DNA from: Flavobacterium azizsancarii
Lineage (GTDB): Bacteria; Bacteroidota; Bacteroidia; Flavobacteriales; Flavobacteriaceae
Assembly (NCBI RefSeq): GCF_027980145.1
Contig: NZ_JAMZNK010000003.1
Location: 174,660 to 238,659 of the forward strand
Direction of reading: 5' to 3'
Length of the DNA: 64,000 nt
Shown here one piece after another: positions 1 through 8,195 of this stretch. How positions within the stretch are numbered: the stretch's first letter is position 1; each line of letters starts with the position of its first letter. A model generated the notes under the pieces. It saw nothing but the letters and a program-made list of their open reading frames with translations, made no database searches and was not told the DNA's origin. A program made the position numbers and the translations under genes.

Positions 1-236
1 AAACAGAAATTGTATTACGTCAATTAGAGATTTCTAATGAAGATTTTATTCAAAAAAGTATTGGTCAATTTAGAGAAAAAACCGGTGGACTTGTTGTTGG
101 AATTGAAAGAAACGGTAATCGAATTTTAAATCCGGAATCTCATATAATCCTGGAAAAAAATGATATAATCTGGGTTGTTGGAGATAAAAAACGAATGAAT
201 GATTTAATGAAAGATAGCGTACACGTAGCCTTATAA
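1..236 (+). CDS. C-terminal fragment of an RCK/TrkA-C-domain ion transporter (partial)
   Basis: The window opens inside this gene; 77 codons are readable from base 3 to the TAA at 234-236. The residues read as a TrkA-C (RCK_C) domain: a hydrophobic strand, a GGLVVGIERNG turn, a stretch ending in NPESHIILEKNDIIWVVGD, and a short helix rich in Met and Asp. That layout is typical of the cytoplasmic regulatory tail of Kef-type potassium/proton antiporters or potassium channels, where it binds a nucleotide or other ligand and gates the membrane part. The membrane part lies outside the window, so the exact transporter class is an inference. No gene follows on the same strand for more than 3 kb. Confidence 0.75.
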   Translation, partial: TEIVLRQLEISNEDFIQKSIGQFREKTGGLVVGIERNGNRILNPESHIILEKNDIIWVVGDKKRMNDLMKDSVHVAL

Positions 237-245
237 CATTTATCT

Positions 246-330
246 ATAAAGTTACTAAGGCGCTAAGTTTCTAAGGTACTCATTTTTATAAAAACTTTTT
301 AAACCCTCGAAACTTAGCGCCTCAGCAACT
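246..330. repeat. Imperfect inverted repeat, 'GCGCTAAGTTTC' family
   Basis: Two arms of about 26 bases, each containing GGCGCTAAGTTTC, face each other around a roughly 35-base AT-rich loop. The element fills the gap between two convergent genes and may act as a shared terminator. Related sequence occurs at 5833-5880 and 27990-28078, so this is an interspersed family and not a gene-specific hairpin. Confidence 0.7.
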
Positions 331-337
331 TAGAAAC

Positions 338-976
338 TTATTTATTAGGTTGCGGTGTCATTCGCAAATAAGGTTTTATAGGTGTATGTCCTTTTGGGAA
401 TTTTGCAGCAATATCACTATCAGGAACAGCAGGTGTAATTACTACATCTTCTCCGTCTTTCCAATTTGCAGGAGTTGCTACACTGTAATTCGCCGTTAAC
501 TGCAAGCTATCAATAACACGAAGTAATTCGTCAAAATTTCTTCCTGTTGAAGCCGGATAAGTCAATGTTAATTTGATCTTTTTATCAGGACCAATTACAA
601 AAACAGAACGTACCGTAAATTTCTCACTTGCATTAGGATGCAGCATATCATATAAAGTGGCTATCTTTTTATCTTCGTCAGCAATTATCGGAAAATTAAC
701 TACTGTATTTTGTGTTTCGTTGATGTCTTTAATCCATTCTTTGTGCGACTCTAAACCATCGACGCTTAAAGCTATAACCTTTGTATTTCTTTTTTTGAAT
801 TCCGGAACATAATTCGCAACTGTTCCTAATTCAGTTGTACAAACAGGAGTAAAATCTGCAGGATGCGAAAATAAAACACCCCAGGAATCTCCTAACCACT
901 CATGAAAATTTATAGGACCTTCGGTTGTTTCTGCATGAAAATCCGGAGCAATATCTCCTAATCTTAATGTTGACAT
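338..976 (-). CDS. 1-Cys peroxiredoxin (Prx6 family)
   Basis: A 212-residue cytoplasmic thiol peroxidase that reduces hydrogen peroxide and alkyl hydroperoxides. The peroxidatic motif PxxxTxxC is present as P39, T43 and C46 in HPADFTPVCTTELG, and no other cysteine occurs in the protein, which marks the 1-Cys class. The length and the C-terminal arm after about residue 165 (ANWKDGEDVVI... then a proline-rich end) are typical of the Prx6 subfamily, whose arm makes the dimer. It is transcribed alone and convergent with the upstream transporter fragment. With no resolving cysteine the sulfenic acid must be reduced by an external thiol, which cannot be identified here. Confidence 0.93.
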   Translation of the reverse strand: MSTLRLGDIAPDFHAETTEGPINFHEWLGDSWGVLFSHPADFTPVCTTELGTVANYVPEFKKRNTKVIALSVDGLESHKEWIKDINETQNTVVNFPIIADEDKKIATLYDMLHPNASEKFTVRSVFVIGPDKKIKLTLTYPASTGRNFDELLRVIDSLQLTANYSVATPANWKDGEDVVITPAVPDSDIAAKFPKGHTPIKPYLRMTPQPNK

Positions 977-1207
977 AATTATATTTTTTTAGTTCATCTA
1001 AAATTAGTCAAAAAAAGGACAAGGAAAACATCAAATTTTTAAAAATAAGTTAAAATTCTATTTTTTCTATCGAGTTACTGTTTTAGGTAAATAAAGCGCA
1101 TTTGAAAACATGAAACTACAGATATTACCAACGAAATTTCAGTTTTGAAACTAATCATTACGATGACATTTACTGCAGTTAGTCTTTGTTTGAGATTAAA
1201 AATATAA

Positions 1208-2428
1208 TTAATTTTTCTTCTTCTGAATGTTCGGTAAAAAGTAACATAAAATACCAATTAATGGCAAATAGGAACTTATCCCAAACACATATTCAATACT
1301 GGTTTTATCTGCAACATATCCTAAAATAGCAGATCCCAAACCTCCCATTCCGAAAGCAAATCCAAAGAACAAACCTGAAATCATTCCCACTTTTCCCGGT
1401 TTTAATTCCTGAGCAAAAACTAAAATTGCTGAAAATGCCGAGGCAATAATAATTCCAATAACAACAGCTAATATGCCAGTCCAGAATAAATTAGCATATG
1501 GTAAAAGTAACGTAAACGGAGCGGCTCCCAGAATAGAAAACCAAATAATATATTTTCTACCAAAATGATCTCCTAACGGACCACCTATTAAAGTTCCTGC
1601 TGCTACCGAAGCCAGAAAAATGAATAAATACAGTTGAGAGTCCTGCACTGACATAGAAAATTTACTCATTAAATAAAAAGTAAAATAACTTGACATACTG
1701 GCCATATAAAAGAATTTTGAGAATATCAGAAATAATAAAACGATTATAGAAATGGTAATTTTTCTATTGGACAGAGGAACGATTTCTTCTTCTAAACTTA
1801 CTTTTTTAGAAGCTCTTAAAGCCATATGATCCTGATACCAAACTGCAATTCTGGATAAAATTAGAATTCCCAAAAAGCCTGCAATAACAAACCAAATCAC
1901 ATACGATTGTCCGTGTGGCGCCACTATTAATGCAACCAATAATGGTCCTATAGCACTTCCTGCATTTCCGCCTAATTGAAAAATTGATTGTGCCAAACCT
2001 CTTTTTCCTCCTGAACCTAAAAAAGCAACGCGAGAAGCTTCCGGATGAAATATAGAAGATCCTATACCTACAAAAGCTACAGAAACTAAGATCATCCAAA
2101 AAGAACTGGCAATCGATAATAATCCCAATCCAACAATGGTAAAAAGCATTGAGATAACAAGTGAATATGGCTTTGGTTTTTTATCTGTATAAAAACCTAT
2201 AAAAGGCTGTAGTAATGAAGCTGTAAGCTGAAAAACAAATGTAATTAATCCGATTTGGGTAAAAGTCAGGTTAAAGTTTTCTTTTAAAATTGGATAGGCT
2301 GCCGGAATTACTGCCTGCATTAAATCATTTAAAAGATGCGCAAATGCAATCGAGAATAAAACGGAATAAACTGTTTTTTGAACTAAAACACCACTATCAA
2401 TCGTGGTCTTTTGTGTAGATGAATTCAT
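1208..2428 (-). CDS. MFS transporter, fosmidomycin-resistance (Fsr)-like
   Basis: A polytopic inner-membrane protein of about 406 residues with roughly twelve hydrophobic segments. Its opening half (HLLNDLMQAVIPAAYPILK, then FIGFYTDKKPKP after the second segment, then SIFHPEASR) follows the Fsr-type drug exporter subgroup of the major facilitator superfamily. The reading frame is open to a TTG at 2443, but the ATG at 2428 is the better start because it gives the usual short N-terminal tail before the first membrane helix. It begins 17 bases after the end of the AEC carrier gene, so the two are almost certainly one operon. The substrate is unknown; export of a small molecule by proton antiport is the family expectation. 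Confidence 0.85.
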   Translation of the reverse strand: MNSSTQKTTIDSGVLVQKTVYSVLFSIAFAHLLNDLMQAVIPAAYPILKENFNLTFTQIGLITFVFQLTASLLQPFIGFYTDKKPKPYSLVISMLFTIVGLGLLSIASSFWMILVSVAFVGIGSSIFHPEASRVAFLGSGGKRGLAQSIFQLGGNAGSAIGPLLVALIVAPHGQSYVIWFVIAGFLGILILSRIAVWYQDHMALRASKKVSLEEEIVPLSNRKITISIIVLLFLIFSKFFYMASMSSYFTFYLMSKFSMSVQDSQLYLFIFLASVAAGTLIGGPLGDHFGRKYIIWFSILGAAPFTLLLPYANLFWTGILAVVIGIIIASAFSAILVFAQELKPGKVGMISGLFFGFAFGMGGLGSAILGYVADKTSIEYVFGISSYLPLIGILCYFLPNIQKKKN

Positions 2429-2445
2429 ATTTGTAGTGAGCAAAA

Positions 2446-3360
2446 TTAAACGGCAAAACTAACGATAAAATACCAAATAGCGATCGTTATAAACGAAATA
2501 GGAATTCCGAAACCAATCATCATACTGCTTAACTTTGGTTTTAAACCATAAGTCGATGCTAAAATTGCACCTGTGATCATGGGAGCCATAGCCATTTCTA
2601 TAATTGTTATTTTAATTGCTTCAGAATGTTGCTTTAAAATAAAAACATATAGTACCAAAATAACAAACGGAGTTACAATAAGCCTAAAGAATAGTCCTAA
2701 TCCCAGAAAGCGCCAATGCTGGCTTTTTCGATCAAAGGTAAGTTGCAATCCTACAGAAAACAATGCTAAAGGAGTTACTAAACTTCCCATTTTCAATAAA
2801 CCATACTGAAGATTTGAATCCAGATCATATTGAAAAACATTCATCAGGCAGGATACCACAAAAGTAATGAACGGCGGAAAGAAAATTATTTTTTTGAAAA
2901 TACTAAAAGTATCGGGACTTCCCTTTGAATAAAAAGCAGCTACAAAAACACCCAATGTAGAAACCACAACAAACGTTCCGGGCTGATCAACGAGAATCGC
3001 TGTCTCTAAACCTTTTTTTCCAAACAAAGCCTCAATGATCGGATATCCAAGAAAAGACGAATTGCTTAATCCTGCTGTCAGAATCAAACAACCAATTAGT
3101 TTATTAGACCAGCCAAGTCTTTTGCCAAGAAAATGAAAAAACACAAAAGCCAGTATAAAACTAATCCATCCTGAAGCTATCGGAAAAAGCAAATCGTTAC
3201 TCCATTTTATCTTCGGAATATGGTATAAGGTTATCGCAGGCAAACAGATGTAAATTACAATCTTATTCAACACCTTATAAATACGGGTTGGAAATTGCTT
3301 AATATGCTGCAAAACCAAACCTAAAGCAAGAAAGAAAAATATAAGAATAAAATTGTTCAT
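2446..3360 (-). CDS. AEC-family (auxin efflux carrier-like) permease
   Basis: A 304-residue integral membrane protein with about ten predicted helices, arranged as two five-helix halves. The N-terminal pattern (short tail, then helices containing LPAITLYHIPKI and GLSNSSFLGYPIIEALFG) is characteristic of the Mem_trans (PF03547) family, whose bacterial members carry malonate, malate or other small organic anions. It is the first gene of a two-gene operon with the Fsr-like exporter downstream. A 116-base gap separates its start from the divergent Rrf2 gene, so both sets of genes could share regulatory DNA. The substrate cannot be predicted. Confidence 0.85.
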   Translation of the reverse strand: MNNFILIFFFLALGLVLQHIKQFPTRIYKVLNKIVIYICLPAITLYHIPKIKWSNDLLFPIASGWISFILAFVFFHFLGKRLGWSNKLIGCLILTAGLSNSSFLGYPIIEALFGKKGLETAILVDQPGTFVVVSTLGVFVAAFYSKGSPDTFSIFKKIIFFPPFITFVVSCLMNVFQYDLDSNLQYGLLKMGSLVTPLALFSVGLQLTFDRKSQHWRFLGLGLFFRLIVTPFVILVLYVFILKQHSEAIKITIIEMAMAPMITGAILASTYGLKPKLSSMMIGFGIPISFITIAIWYFIVSFAV

Positions 3361-3430
3361 AGTCCTAAAAGCATCAAAAATAAGGATTTATCAATTGCCT
3401 GTAAAAATTAATTTTAAGTTAAAACTTTTT

Positions 3431-3476
3431 TTTATTACATAAAACCTACTACATTTGTAACATATTTTATTACAGT
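3431..3476 (+). promoter_or_regulatory. Promoter and candidate operator of the Rrf2 gene
   Basis: A flavobacterial-type -7 box TACATTTG lies at 3450-3457. Directly on its last base begins GTAACATATTTTATTACA (3457-3474), a GTAA-N9-TTAC inverted repeat that ends three bases before the start codon at 3477. An 18-base site with 16 identities to it (3907-3924) precedes the next gene. This position would block transcription start, fitting autorepression by the Rrf2 protein; that is inference. Confidence 0.55.
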
Positions 3477-3884
3477 ATGATTTCAGGAAAATTTGCCATA
3501 ACGATTCACATTCTTACTTTACTCACTAAATACCCAAATGATTATCTATCATCTGAGCATATTGCGGGAAGTATAAATCTAAACCCTGTTTTGGTGAGAA
3601 AAGAAATTGCAAACCTGAAGGCGCATCACATTGTCGAAAGTAAAGAAGGTAAAAATGGTGGTACAAAACTATGTGTTGATCCTTCGAAAATTACATTAAA
3701 AGAGATATTTGAAATGACTTTTGAAAACATTAATTTGGGTTACGCTAAAAATCAACCGAATCCGGCTTGCCCTGTTGGAAAAAAAATAAATGAAAACTTA
3801 AGTTCCTTGTATGCTGATATGAATCAAAAAGTTAGTTTACAATTAGAAGGAATTTCTTTGGAAGATTTTTCTAATCAATTCTAA
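3477..3884 (+). CDS. Rrf2-family transcriptional regulator (YwnA-like)
   Basis: A 135-residue DNA-binding protein. Residues 1-85 form the Rrf2 winged helix: an initial helix, the recognition segment SSEHIAGSINLNPVLVRKEIANLKAH, and the wing GGTKLCVDPSKITLKEIFE. Only one cysteine (in NPACPVGKK) lies in the C-terminal third, so the three-cysteine iron-sulfur cluster of IscR or NsrR is absent; this is the YwnA-like branch, which probably senses thiol or electrophile stress. An NAD(P)-binding protein follows on the same strand, as ywnA-ywnB are paired in Bacillus (from memory). Both are preceded by the same GTAA-N9-TTAC site, suggesting that the regulator controls itself and its neighbour. Confidence 0.88.
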   Translation: MISGKFAITIHILTLLTKYPNDYLSSEHIAGSINLNPVLVRKEIANLKAHHIVESKEGKNGGTKLCVDPSKITLKEIFEMTFENINLGYAKNQPNPACPVGKKINENLSSLYADMNQKVSLQLEGISLEDFSNQF

Positions 3885-3906
3885 GCGGCTTTTTTTAAAC
3901 AAAACT

Positions 3907-3924
3907 GTAACTTTTTTTATTACA
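3907..3924. promoter_or_regulatory. Second GTAA-N9-TTAC candidate Rrf2 operator
   Basis: GTAACTTTTTTTATTACA differs at only two of 18 positions from the site at 3457-3474. It lies 19 bases upstream of the start codon of the NAD(P)-binding protein. Binding by the adjacent Rrf2 regulator is inferred from position and repetition only. Confidence 0.5.
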
Positions 3925-3943
3925 AAATTAAATTATATATACT

Positions 3944-4585
3944 ATGAAAATCGCAATCATTGGAGCAACAGGATTTGTTGGCTCAGCAATTCTAAACGAA
4001 TTAGCAAACAGAAATCACTACATTACTGCTATTGCAAGGACTCCAAAAGAAACACCAAAAGTAAAATGGGTAGCTACGGATATTTTTAATGTAGAGGCGC
4101 TGGCGGAAACTCTTAAAGGAAATGATGTTATTATTAACGCTTACAATCCAGGTTGGACAAATCCAAATTACGCAAATGATTTCATCAACGGATCTAAAGC
4201 AATTCAGGAAGCTGCAAAAAAATCTGGTGTAAAACGTTTTATCACTATTGGTGGTGGGGGAAGTTTGTTTGTAGCGCCAGGCTTACAAGCAGTTGACACT
4301 CCTGATTTCCCAAAAGAATATCATGATGCGGCATCTGCTGCGAGAGATTATCTAAACATTATTAAGGAAGAAAAAGAATTGGATTGGGCATTTTTCAGTC
4401 CGGCTTTCGAAATGCACGCTGGAATTACAACGGGAAGAACCGGAAAATACCGTTTAGGATTAGACAATCCTGTTTTTAATGAGGAACAAAGAAGTATCAT
4501 TTCTGTAGAGGATTTGGCAGTTGTTATTGCTGATGAAGCCGAAAACCCAAAACACCACCAGGTTCGTTTTACTGCGGGATATTAA
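3944..4585 (+). CDS. NAD(P)-binding atypical SDR / NmrA-like protein (YwnB-like)
   Basis: A 213-residue cytoplasmic protein with a single Rossmann domain. The N-terminal glycine motif GATGFVG (residues 7-13), followed by a basic patch (ARTPKE), predicts NADP(H) binding. The middle has VKRFITIGGGGSLFV, as in atypical short-chain dehydrogenases of the NAD(P)H-binding (PF13460) group. No canonical Tyr-x-x-x-Lys pair is evident. The partnership with an Rrf2 regulator suggests an inducible role in quinone or electrophile stress, but the substrate is unknown. It could also be a redox-sensing non-enzymatic protein like NmrA. Confidence 0.82.
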   Translation: MKIAIIGATGFVGSAILNELANRNHYITAIARTPKETPKVKWVATDIFNVEALAETLKGNDVIINAYNPGWTNPNYANDFINGSKAIQEAAKKSGVKRFITIGGGGSLFVAPGLQAVDTPDFPKEYHDAASAARDYLNIIKEEKELDWAFFSPAFEMHAGITTGRTGKYRLGLDNPVFNEEQRSIISVEDLAVVIADEAENPKHHQVRFTAGY

Positions 4586-4589
4586 TTTT

Positions 4590-4690
4590 TTATAGCTACA
4601 AATTACACGAATATTTATGAATTATTTTTTTAAAATCCAATTCAATACGGATAACAAATTCGTGAATATTCGTGAAATTCGTGGCCCACT
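4590..4690. repeat. 'CACGAATATT' imperfect inverted repeat
   Basis: The gap holds ATTACACGAATATTTATGAA and, about 50 bases on, TTCGTGAATATTCGTGAAATTCGTGG, which can pair imperfectly. Similar CACGAATTTCACGAATCTTCACGAATT sequence occurs at 33057-33082. It is an interspersed intergenic repeat and may also terminate the upstream gene. Confidence 0.5.
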
Positions 4691-4696
4691 AACTTT

Positions 4697-4726
4697 TTGA
4701 AACTGTTTTTGTTTTCTGTACTTTTA
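4697..4726 (+). promoter_or_regulatory. Candidate meaB promoter
   Basis: TTG at 4697-4699 is followed, 19 bases later, by TACTTTTA (4719-4726), one mismatch from the TAnnTTTG box. The predicted transcript starts just upstream of the TTG start codon at 4747. Confidence 0.55.
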
Positions 4727-4746
4727 CGTTACATAAAAATATCGTT

Positions 4747-5844
4747 TTGTCAAGTCAAAAAAAACAATCAGGCAGCTTACAAGAAAAAGCCGGAATTTCA
4801 GCTCCTGAAATCACGAATGTTGCCGCTATCGATCAAATTAAAAAAAGCAGAAGACAGCAACCTTCTTCTACTGAATTGATTGATGGTATTTTAAAAGGAA
4901 ATATCACATCCCTGAGTCGGGCTATAACTTTGGTCGAAAGTACCAATCCTGAACATGCTGCAAAAGCGAATGAAGTGATCAATGGTTGTTTACCTCACGC
5001 AAATAAATCTATCCGAATAGGTATTACGGGAGTTCCCGGAGTTGGAAAAAGTACTTTTATTGAAGCTTTTGGATGTTTTCTGACGCAATTAGGTAAAAAA
5101 GTAGCTGTTCTGGCAGTTGATCCAAGCAGCTCACTTTCGCATGGTAGTATTCTGGGCGATAAAACCCATATGGAAGAGTTGGTAAAGGATGAAAATGCTT
5201 TTATAAGACCTAGTGCTTCGGGAGATACTTTGGGTGGTGTTGCCCGAAAAACACGTGAATCTATTATTTTATGCGAAGCTGCTGGTTTTGACACCATTAT
5301 TATAGAAACTGTTGGCGTTGGACAAAGCGAAACTGCGGTTCATAGTATGGTTGACTTTTTCTTATTATTAAAAATTTCCGGCGCCGGCGATGAACTTCAA
5401 GGCATCAAACGCGGTATTATGGAAATGGCGGATGCCATTGTCATCAATAAAGCAGACGGAGATAATATCAAAAAAGCCAATCAGGCTAAATTAGAGTTCA
5501 ACAGGGCTTTGCATTTATTTCCTCCTAAAAAATCAAACTGGCAGCCAAAAGTCACCACTTGCAGCGCCATCACTAAAGACGGAATCGCAGAAATTTGGGA
5601 TACAATTTCCAGTTATTTCGAACAAACAAATGAATCTGGTTTCTTCCCGGAAAAGCGAAAAGAACAGAATCATTTCTGGATGATGGAAACGATTAACGAA
5701 CAGCTTAAACTGAACTTTTATAATCAACCCGAAATTATTTCGCAACTGGAACAAAACAAAAAAGCAGTGCAAAATGATGAAATGTCACCTTTTGCAGCTG
5801 CTCAAATATTATTAAAATTGTATTTTAATAAAGGTTCTAAGTAA
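4747..5844 (+). CDS. meaB: Methylmalonyl-CoA mutase-associated GTPase MeaB
   Basis: A 365-residue G3E-family P-loop GTPase (ArgK/MeaB) that protects and reactivates methylmalonyl-CoA mutase by gating adenosylcobalamin loading. The P-loop is GVPGVGKST, followed by VDPSSSLSHGSILGDK and the switch segment ETVGVGQSE; NKADGDN supplies the guanine-specificity motif. The only plausible start is TTG at 4747, because no ATG or GTG lies in frame before the P-loop; the predicted promoter ends about 20 bases upstream. The mutase subunits are encoded at 49-52.6 kb, so the chaperone is unlinked from its client. Its last codons overlap a small repeat shared with the convergent gene. Confidence 0.94.
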   Translation: MSSQKKQSGSLQEKAGISAPEITNVAAIDQIKKSRRQQPSSTELIDGILKGNITSLSRAITLVESTNPEHAAKANEVINGCLPHANKSIRIGITGVPGVGKSTFIEAFGCFLTQLGKKVAVLAVDPSSSLSHGSILGDKTHMEELVKDENAFIRPSASGDTLGGVARKTRESIILCEAAGFDTIIIETVGVGQSETAVHSMVDFFLLLKISGAGDELQGIKRGIMEMADAIVINKADGDNIKKANQAKLEFNRALHLFPPKKSNWQPKVTTCSAITKDGIAEIWDTISSYFEQTNESGFFPEKRKEQNHFWMMETINEQLKLNFYNQPEIISQLEQNKKAVQNDEMSPFAAAQILLKLYFNKGSK

Positions 5845-5880
5845 GAAACTCAGAGCCTTGGTTACTTAGCTACTTAGAAG
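5833..5880. repeat. 'CTAAGTxxCTxAG' repeat spanning two convergent gene ends
   Basis: The 25-base gap between the stop codons, together with the last codons on each side, reads AGGTTCTAAGTAAGAAACTC...TTACTTAGCTACTTAGAAGC. It is a degenerate member of the family at 246-330 and 27990-28078. The repeat supplies the final codons of both MeaB and the facing membrane enzyme. Confidence 0.5.
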
Positions 5881-7810
5881 CTTTTCTAAGCTTATACTTA
5901 TTCTCTTTATACAAATTCCCTGCTGTAATTACATGTGCCAAAGCATCTTTTGCTAATTCTTCATTTAATTTAACCGGAATTAAAGTTGTATCATTTTTGA
6001 TTTCGAATTGCAAAGGTTTCAAATTAGGCTGCATAATCACAACTTGATTTTCGACTCTGAACGCATTGATATCATTAAATTGCATAATTGCTCTTCCTTG
6101 TATTTTTGGATCTAATTTGTTTAGATTTCTACCTACCATTGGTGTTTCAAACGGAAGCCCTAAATAGCTCAATAATGTTGGTGGAATATCAATCTGACTT
6201 GCCAATTTATCATAAGAAGCTCCTTTTTGAACTCCAGGTCCTATAATCAAAGCAGGAATATGAAATTTATTTATTGGCACTAAATTTTTTCCGTAAGTTC
6301 TGGTGTTGTGATCCGCAATTACGATGAAAACTGTATTTTTGAAATAAGGTTCTTTCTTTGCCATTTCGAAGAATTTTCCAATAGAAAAATCAGCATATTT
6401 CATGGCATTGTTTACCGTTGCCGGTTTCGCATCATAAGGTTTTATTCTTCCTGCCGGATATTCAAATGGTTCGTGATTTGAAGTTGAGAACATCAAAGAG
6501 AAAAATGATTTATCTCCTTTTGCTTTAAAATAATTGTTCGCTTTGGTTACCAAATCTTCATCAGAGTATCCCCAGGTTCCTTTGAAAGCATATTTATTTC
6601 CATCTGATTCAAAATCTTCCTGATCTACAATATCTTCAAAACCATTTCCGTTAAAAAACGAAGCCATATTATCAAAATTCGCCATTCCGCCATAAATAAA
6701 ACTGGTGTCATATCCTTTTTGTTTTAAGGCTGCAGCCAAAGTAAAAAATCCTTGTTGCGAATTTCCTAATTTCACTACACTCTCTGACGGTGAAGGCAAA
6801 AATCCAGTTACAACAGCTTCAATTCCGCGAACGCTTCTTGTTCCTGTACAATATAAATTGGTAAACAATAAACCCTCTTTTGATAATTTGTCAAATTCTG
6901 GTGTTAATGGTTTTCCTCCTAAAATTCCAACATACTCTGCTCCTAAACTTTCTTGTAGAAAAATTACTAAATTATAAGGTTTCTTCAGGATTGTATCCGG
7001 TTGCTGCACATGTAGAAACGGAATTTCAGCATCAGTAAAATCATTTGGTCCGGCAATCATGTATTTTTTTACACGAGCGATTGCTTCAGCTTCATCCATT
7101 TTACCATACATCTTAGTGTTTCCTTCGTTTTTAATCGAATATGCTGCAAAAGCTACGGTGTAAAAAGAGTTTAATCCAAGAGTATTTGTCAATTGATCTG
7201 TCGAAAAAACAGCATTACTGGCATTAATCGGACGTTTTGAAGTAAGGCTTGAACGTGCTCCAAAAAACAATAAAAAAGCTACTAATGGAAATAATATCAA
7301 CTTGAATTTATATTCGGCACTAGTCGTATGAAAATATTTTTTCCCTTTTTTGAAAGCAAAATACAAGACAACTCCTAAAATTAAAAAAGTTACAATGATC
7401 GAAGTCAAATAACTTTTTAGAAGCATTCCCACTACTTCTTTAGGATAAATCAGATAGTCTAAGAAAATCTTATTCGGTCGTGTATCATATTGTTTAACGA
7501 AATCCGGTGTTGCCAATTCTACAAAAAGAATCAGAAACAGGAATAAAAAGCTATAAATCACCAAGAAATTATTGGTAAACTTCAACCATTTATTAGGCAG
7601 GAAAGTAATTAAAACTGCTGGTAGAAATGACAAATAACACAATAAAATCAAATCCATTCGAAGTCCGATTGGAAAAATATACCAGAAATTTGGTGTTTCT
7701 ACTACTCTCTCTTTAAAAAGAAAAAACAAAAAGATTCGACTTAAAGTAGTAATTAGCAATCCTATTGCTATGAAATTAAAAATAGGTTTTAAAAAACTTA
7801 ATTTTTTCAT
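5870..7810 (-). CDS. LtaS/OpgB-like membrane sulfatase-fold phosphotransferase
   Basis: A 646-residue inner-membrane enzyme with five N-terminal membrane helices (about residues 10-185), then a periplasmic alkaline phosphatase-superfamily domain (PF00884). Catalytic landmarks are NLVIFLQES (metal site), CTGTRSVRG around residue 322 (nucleophile threonine), FSTSNHEPF and VIADHNTRTYG (metal histidines). Relatives transfer polyol-phosphate or phosphoethanolamine headgroups onto glycans or lipids. Flavobacteria make no lipoteichoic acid, so a head-group modification of surface glycolipid is more likely; the substrate is unknown. A single-gene unit seems likely, with a small acidic protein gene 36 bases upstream on the same strand. 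Confidence 0.87.
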   Translation of the reverse strand: MKKLSFLKPIFNFIAIGLLITTLSRIFLFFLFKERVVETPNFWYIFPIGLRMDLILLCYLSFLPAVLITFLPNKWLKFTNNFLVIYSFLFLFLILFVELATPDFVKQYDTRPNKIFLDYLIYPKEVVGMLLKSYLTSIIVTFLILGVVLYFAFKKGKKYFHTTSAEYKFKLILFPLVAFLLFFGARSSLTSKRPINASNAVFSTDQLTNTLGLNSFYTVAFAAYSIKNEGNTKMYGKMDEAEAIARVKKYMIAGPNDFTDAEIPFLHVQQPDTILKKPYNLVIFLQESLGAEYVGILGGKPLTPEFDKLSKEGLLFTNLYCTGTRSVRGIEAVVTGFLPSPSESVVKLGNSQQGFFTLAAALKQKGYDTSFIYGGMANFDNMASFFNGNGFEDIVDQEDFESDGNKYAFKGTWGYSDEDLVTKANNYFKAKGDKSFFSLMFSTSNHEPFEYPAGRIKPYDAKPATVNNAMKYADFSIGKFFEMAKKEPYFKNTVFIVIADHNTRTYGKNLVPINKFHIPALIIGPGVQKGASYDKLASQIDIPPTLLSYLGLPFETPMVGRNLNKLDPKIQGRAIMQFNDINAFRVENQVVIMQPNLKPLQFEIKNDTTLIPVKLNEELAKDALAHVITAGNLYKENKYKLRKASK

Positions 7811-7846
7811 TTGATGATTTAATTAATTTCTGTTTACTGTGAATTT

Positions 7847-8074
7847 CTACTCTTCGTAACGTTTTATTTCTCTGTCATAAAACTCATTTGCCTGAACAAT
7901 TAAGCCTTCCATTTCAGCATTTAATTCTGCTTCGTCAAGATCTTCCGCTTCTTCCATAAACTCAACCTCATCATCTTTTAAGTTGATTATAAATCTTGGA
8001 TAATCAAGGTGAATGATGAAAATATCATCTACAAAATCAGTATTATCTCCGAGTAAAAATTTAGGTAATTCCAT
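7847..8074 (-). CDS. Small acidic conserved protein, unknown function
   Basis: A 75-residue protein, strongly acidic (many Asp and Glu), without signal peptide or membrane segment. The first half predicts beta strands (DIFIIHLDYPRFIINLKDDEVEF) and the second a charged helix (EDLDEAELNAEMEGLIVQANEFYDREIKRYEE). I do not recognise a named domain, although small acidic proteins of this type are common in Flavobacteriia. It lies 36 bases upstream of the LtaS-like gene on the same strand and may be cotranscribed with it. It is annotated as real because it has a proper ATG, strong residue bias and fits the gap. Confidence 0.7.
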   Translation of the reverse strand: MELPKFLLGDNTDFVDDIFIIHLDYPRFIINLKDDEVEFMEEAEDLDEAELNAEMEGLIVQANEFYDREIKRYEE

Positions 8075-8106
8075 TTTTATTTATTTTTTGTTTTTATTAT
8101 TTTTTC

Positions 8107-8169
8107 CCACAGATTGCACAGATTCTCGCAGATTTTTTAAAGAATCATTTTAATCTGTAAAATCTGTGG
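8107..8169. repeat. 'CACAGATT' inverted repeat
   Basis: CCACAGATTGCACAGATT (8107-8124) and AATCTGTAAAATCTGTGG (8152-8169) form an almost perfect 18-bp stem around a 27-base loop. It sits between the MATE gene end and the next minus-strand gene start, where it could terminate or stabilise transcripts. The wording resembles a widespread flavobacterial intergenic repeat. Confidence 0.7.
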
Positions 8170-8195
8170 CATACTTTTATTTAGAAGTTTCAAAT

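Noticed and set aside
1075..1257. A 60-codon minus-strand frame after the MFS gene
   Set aside because: It overlaps the end of the MFS gene in another frame and has no coding character.
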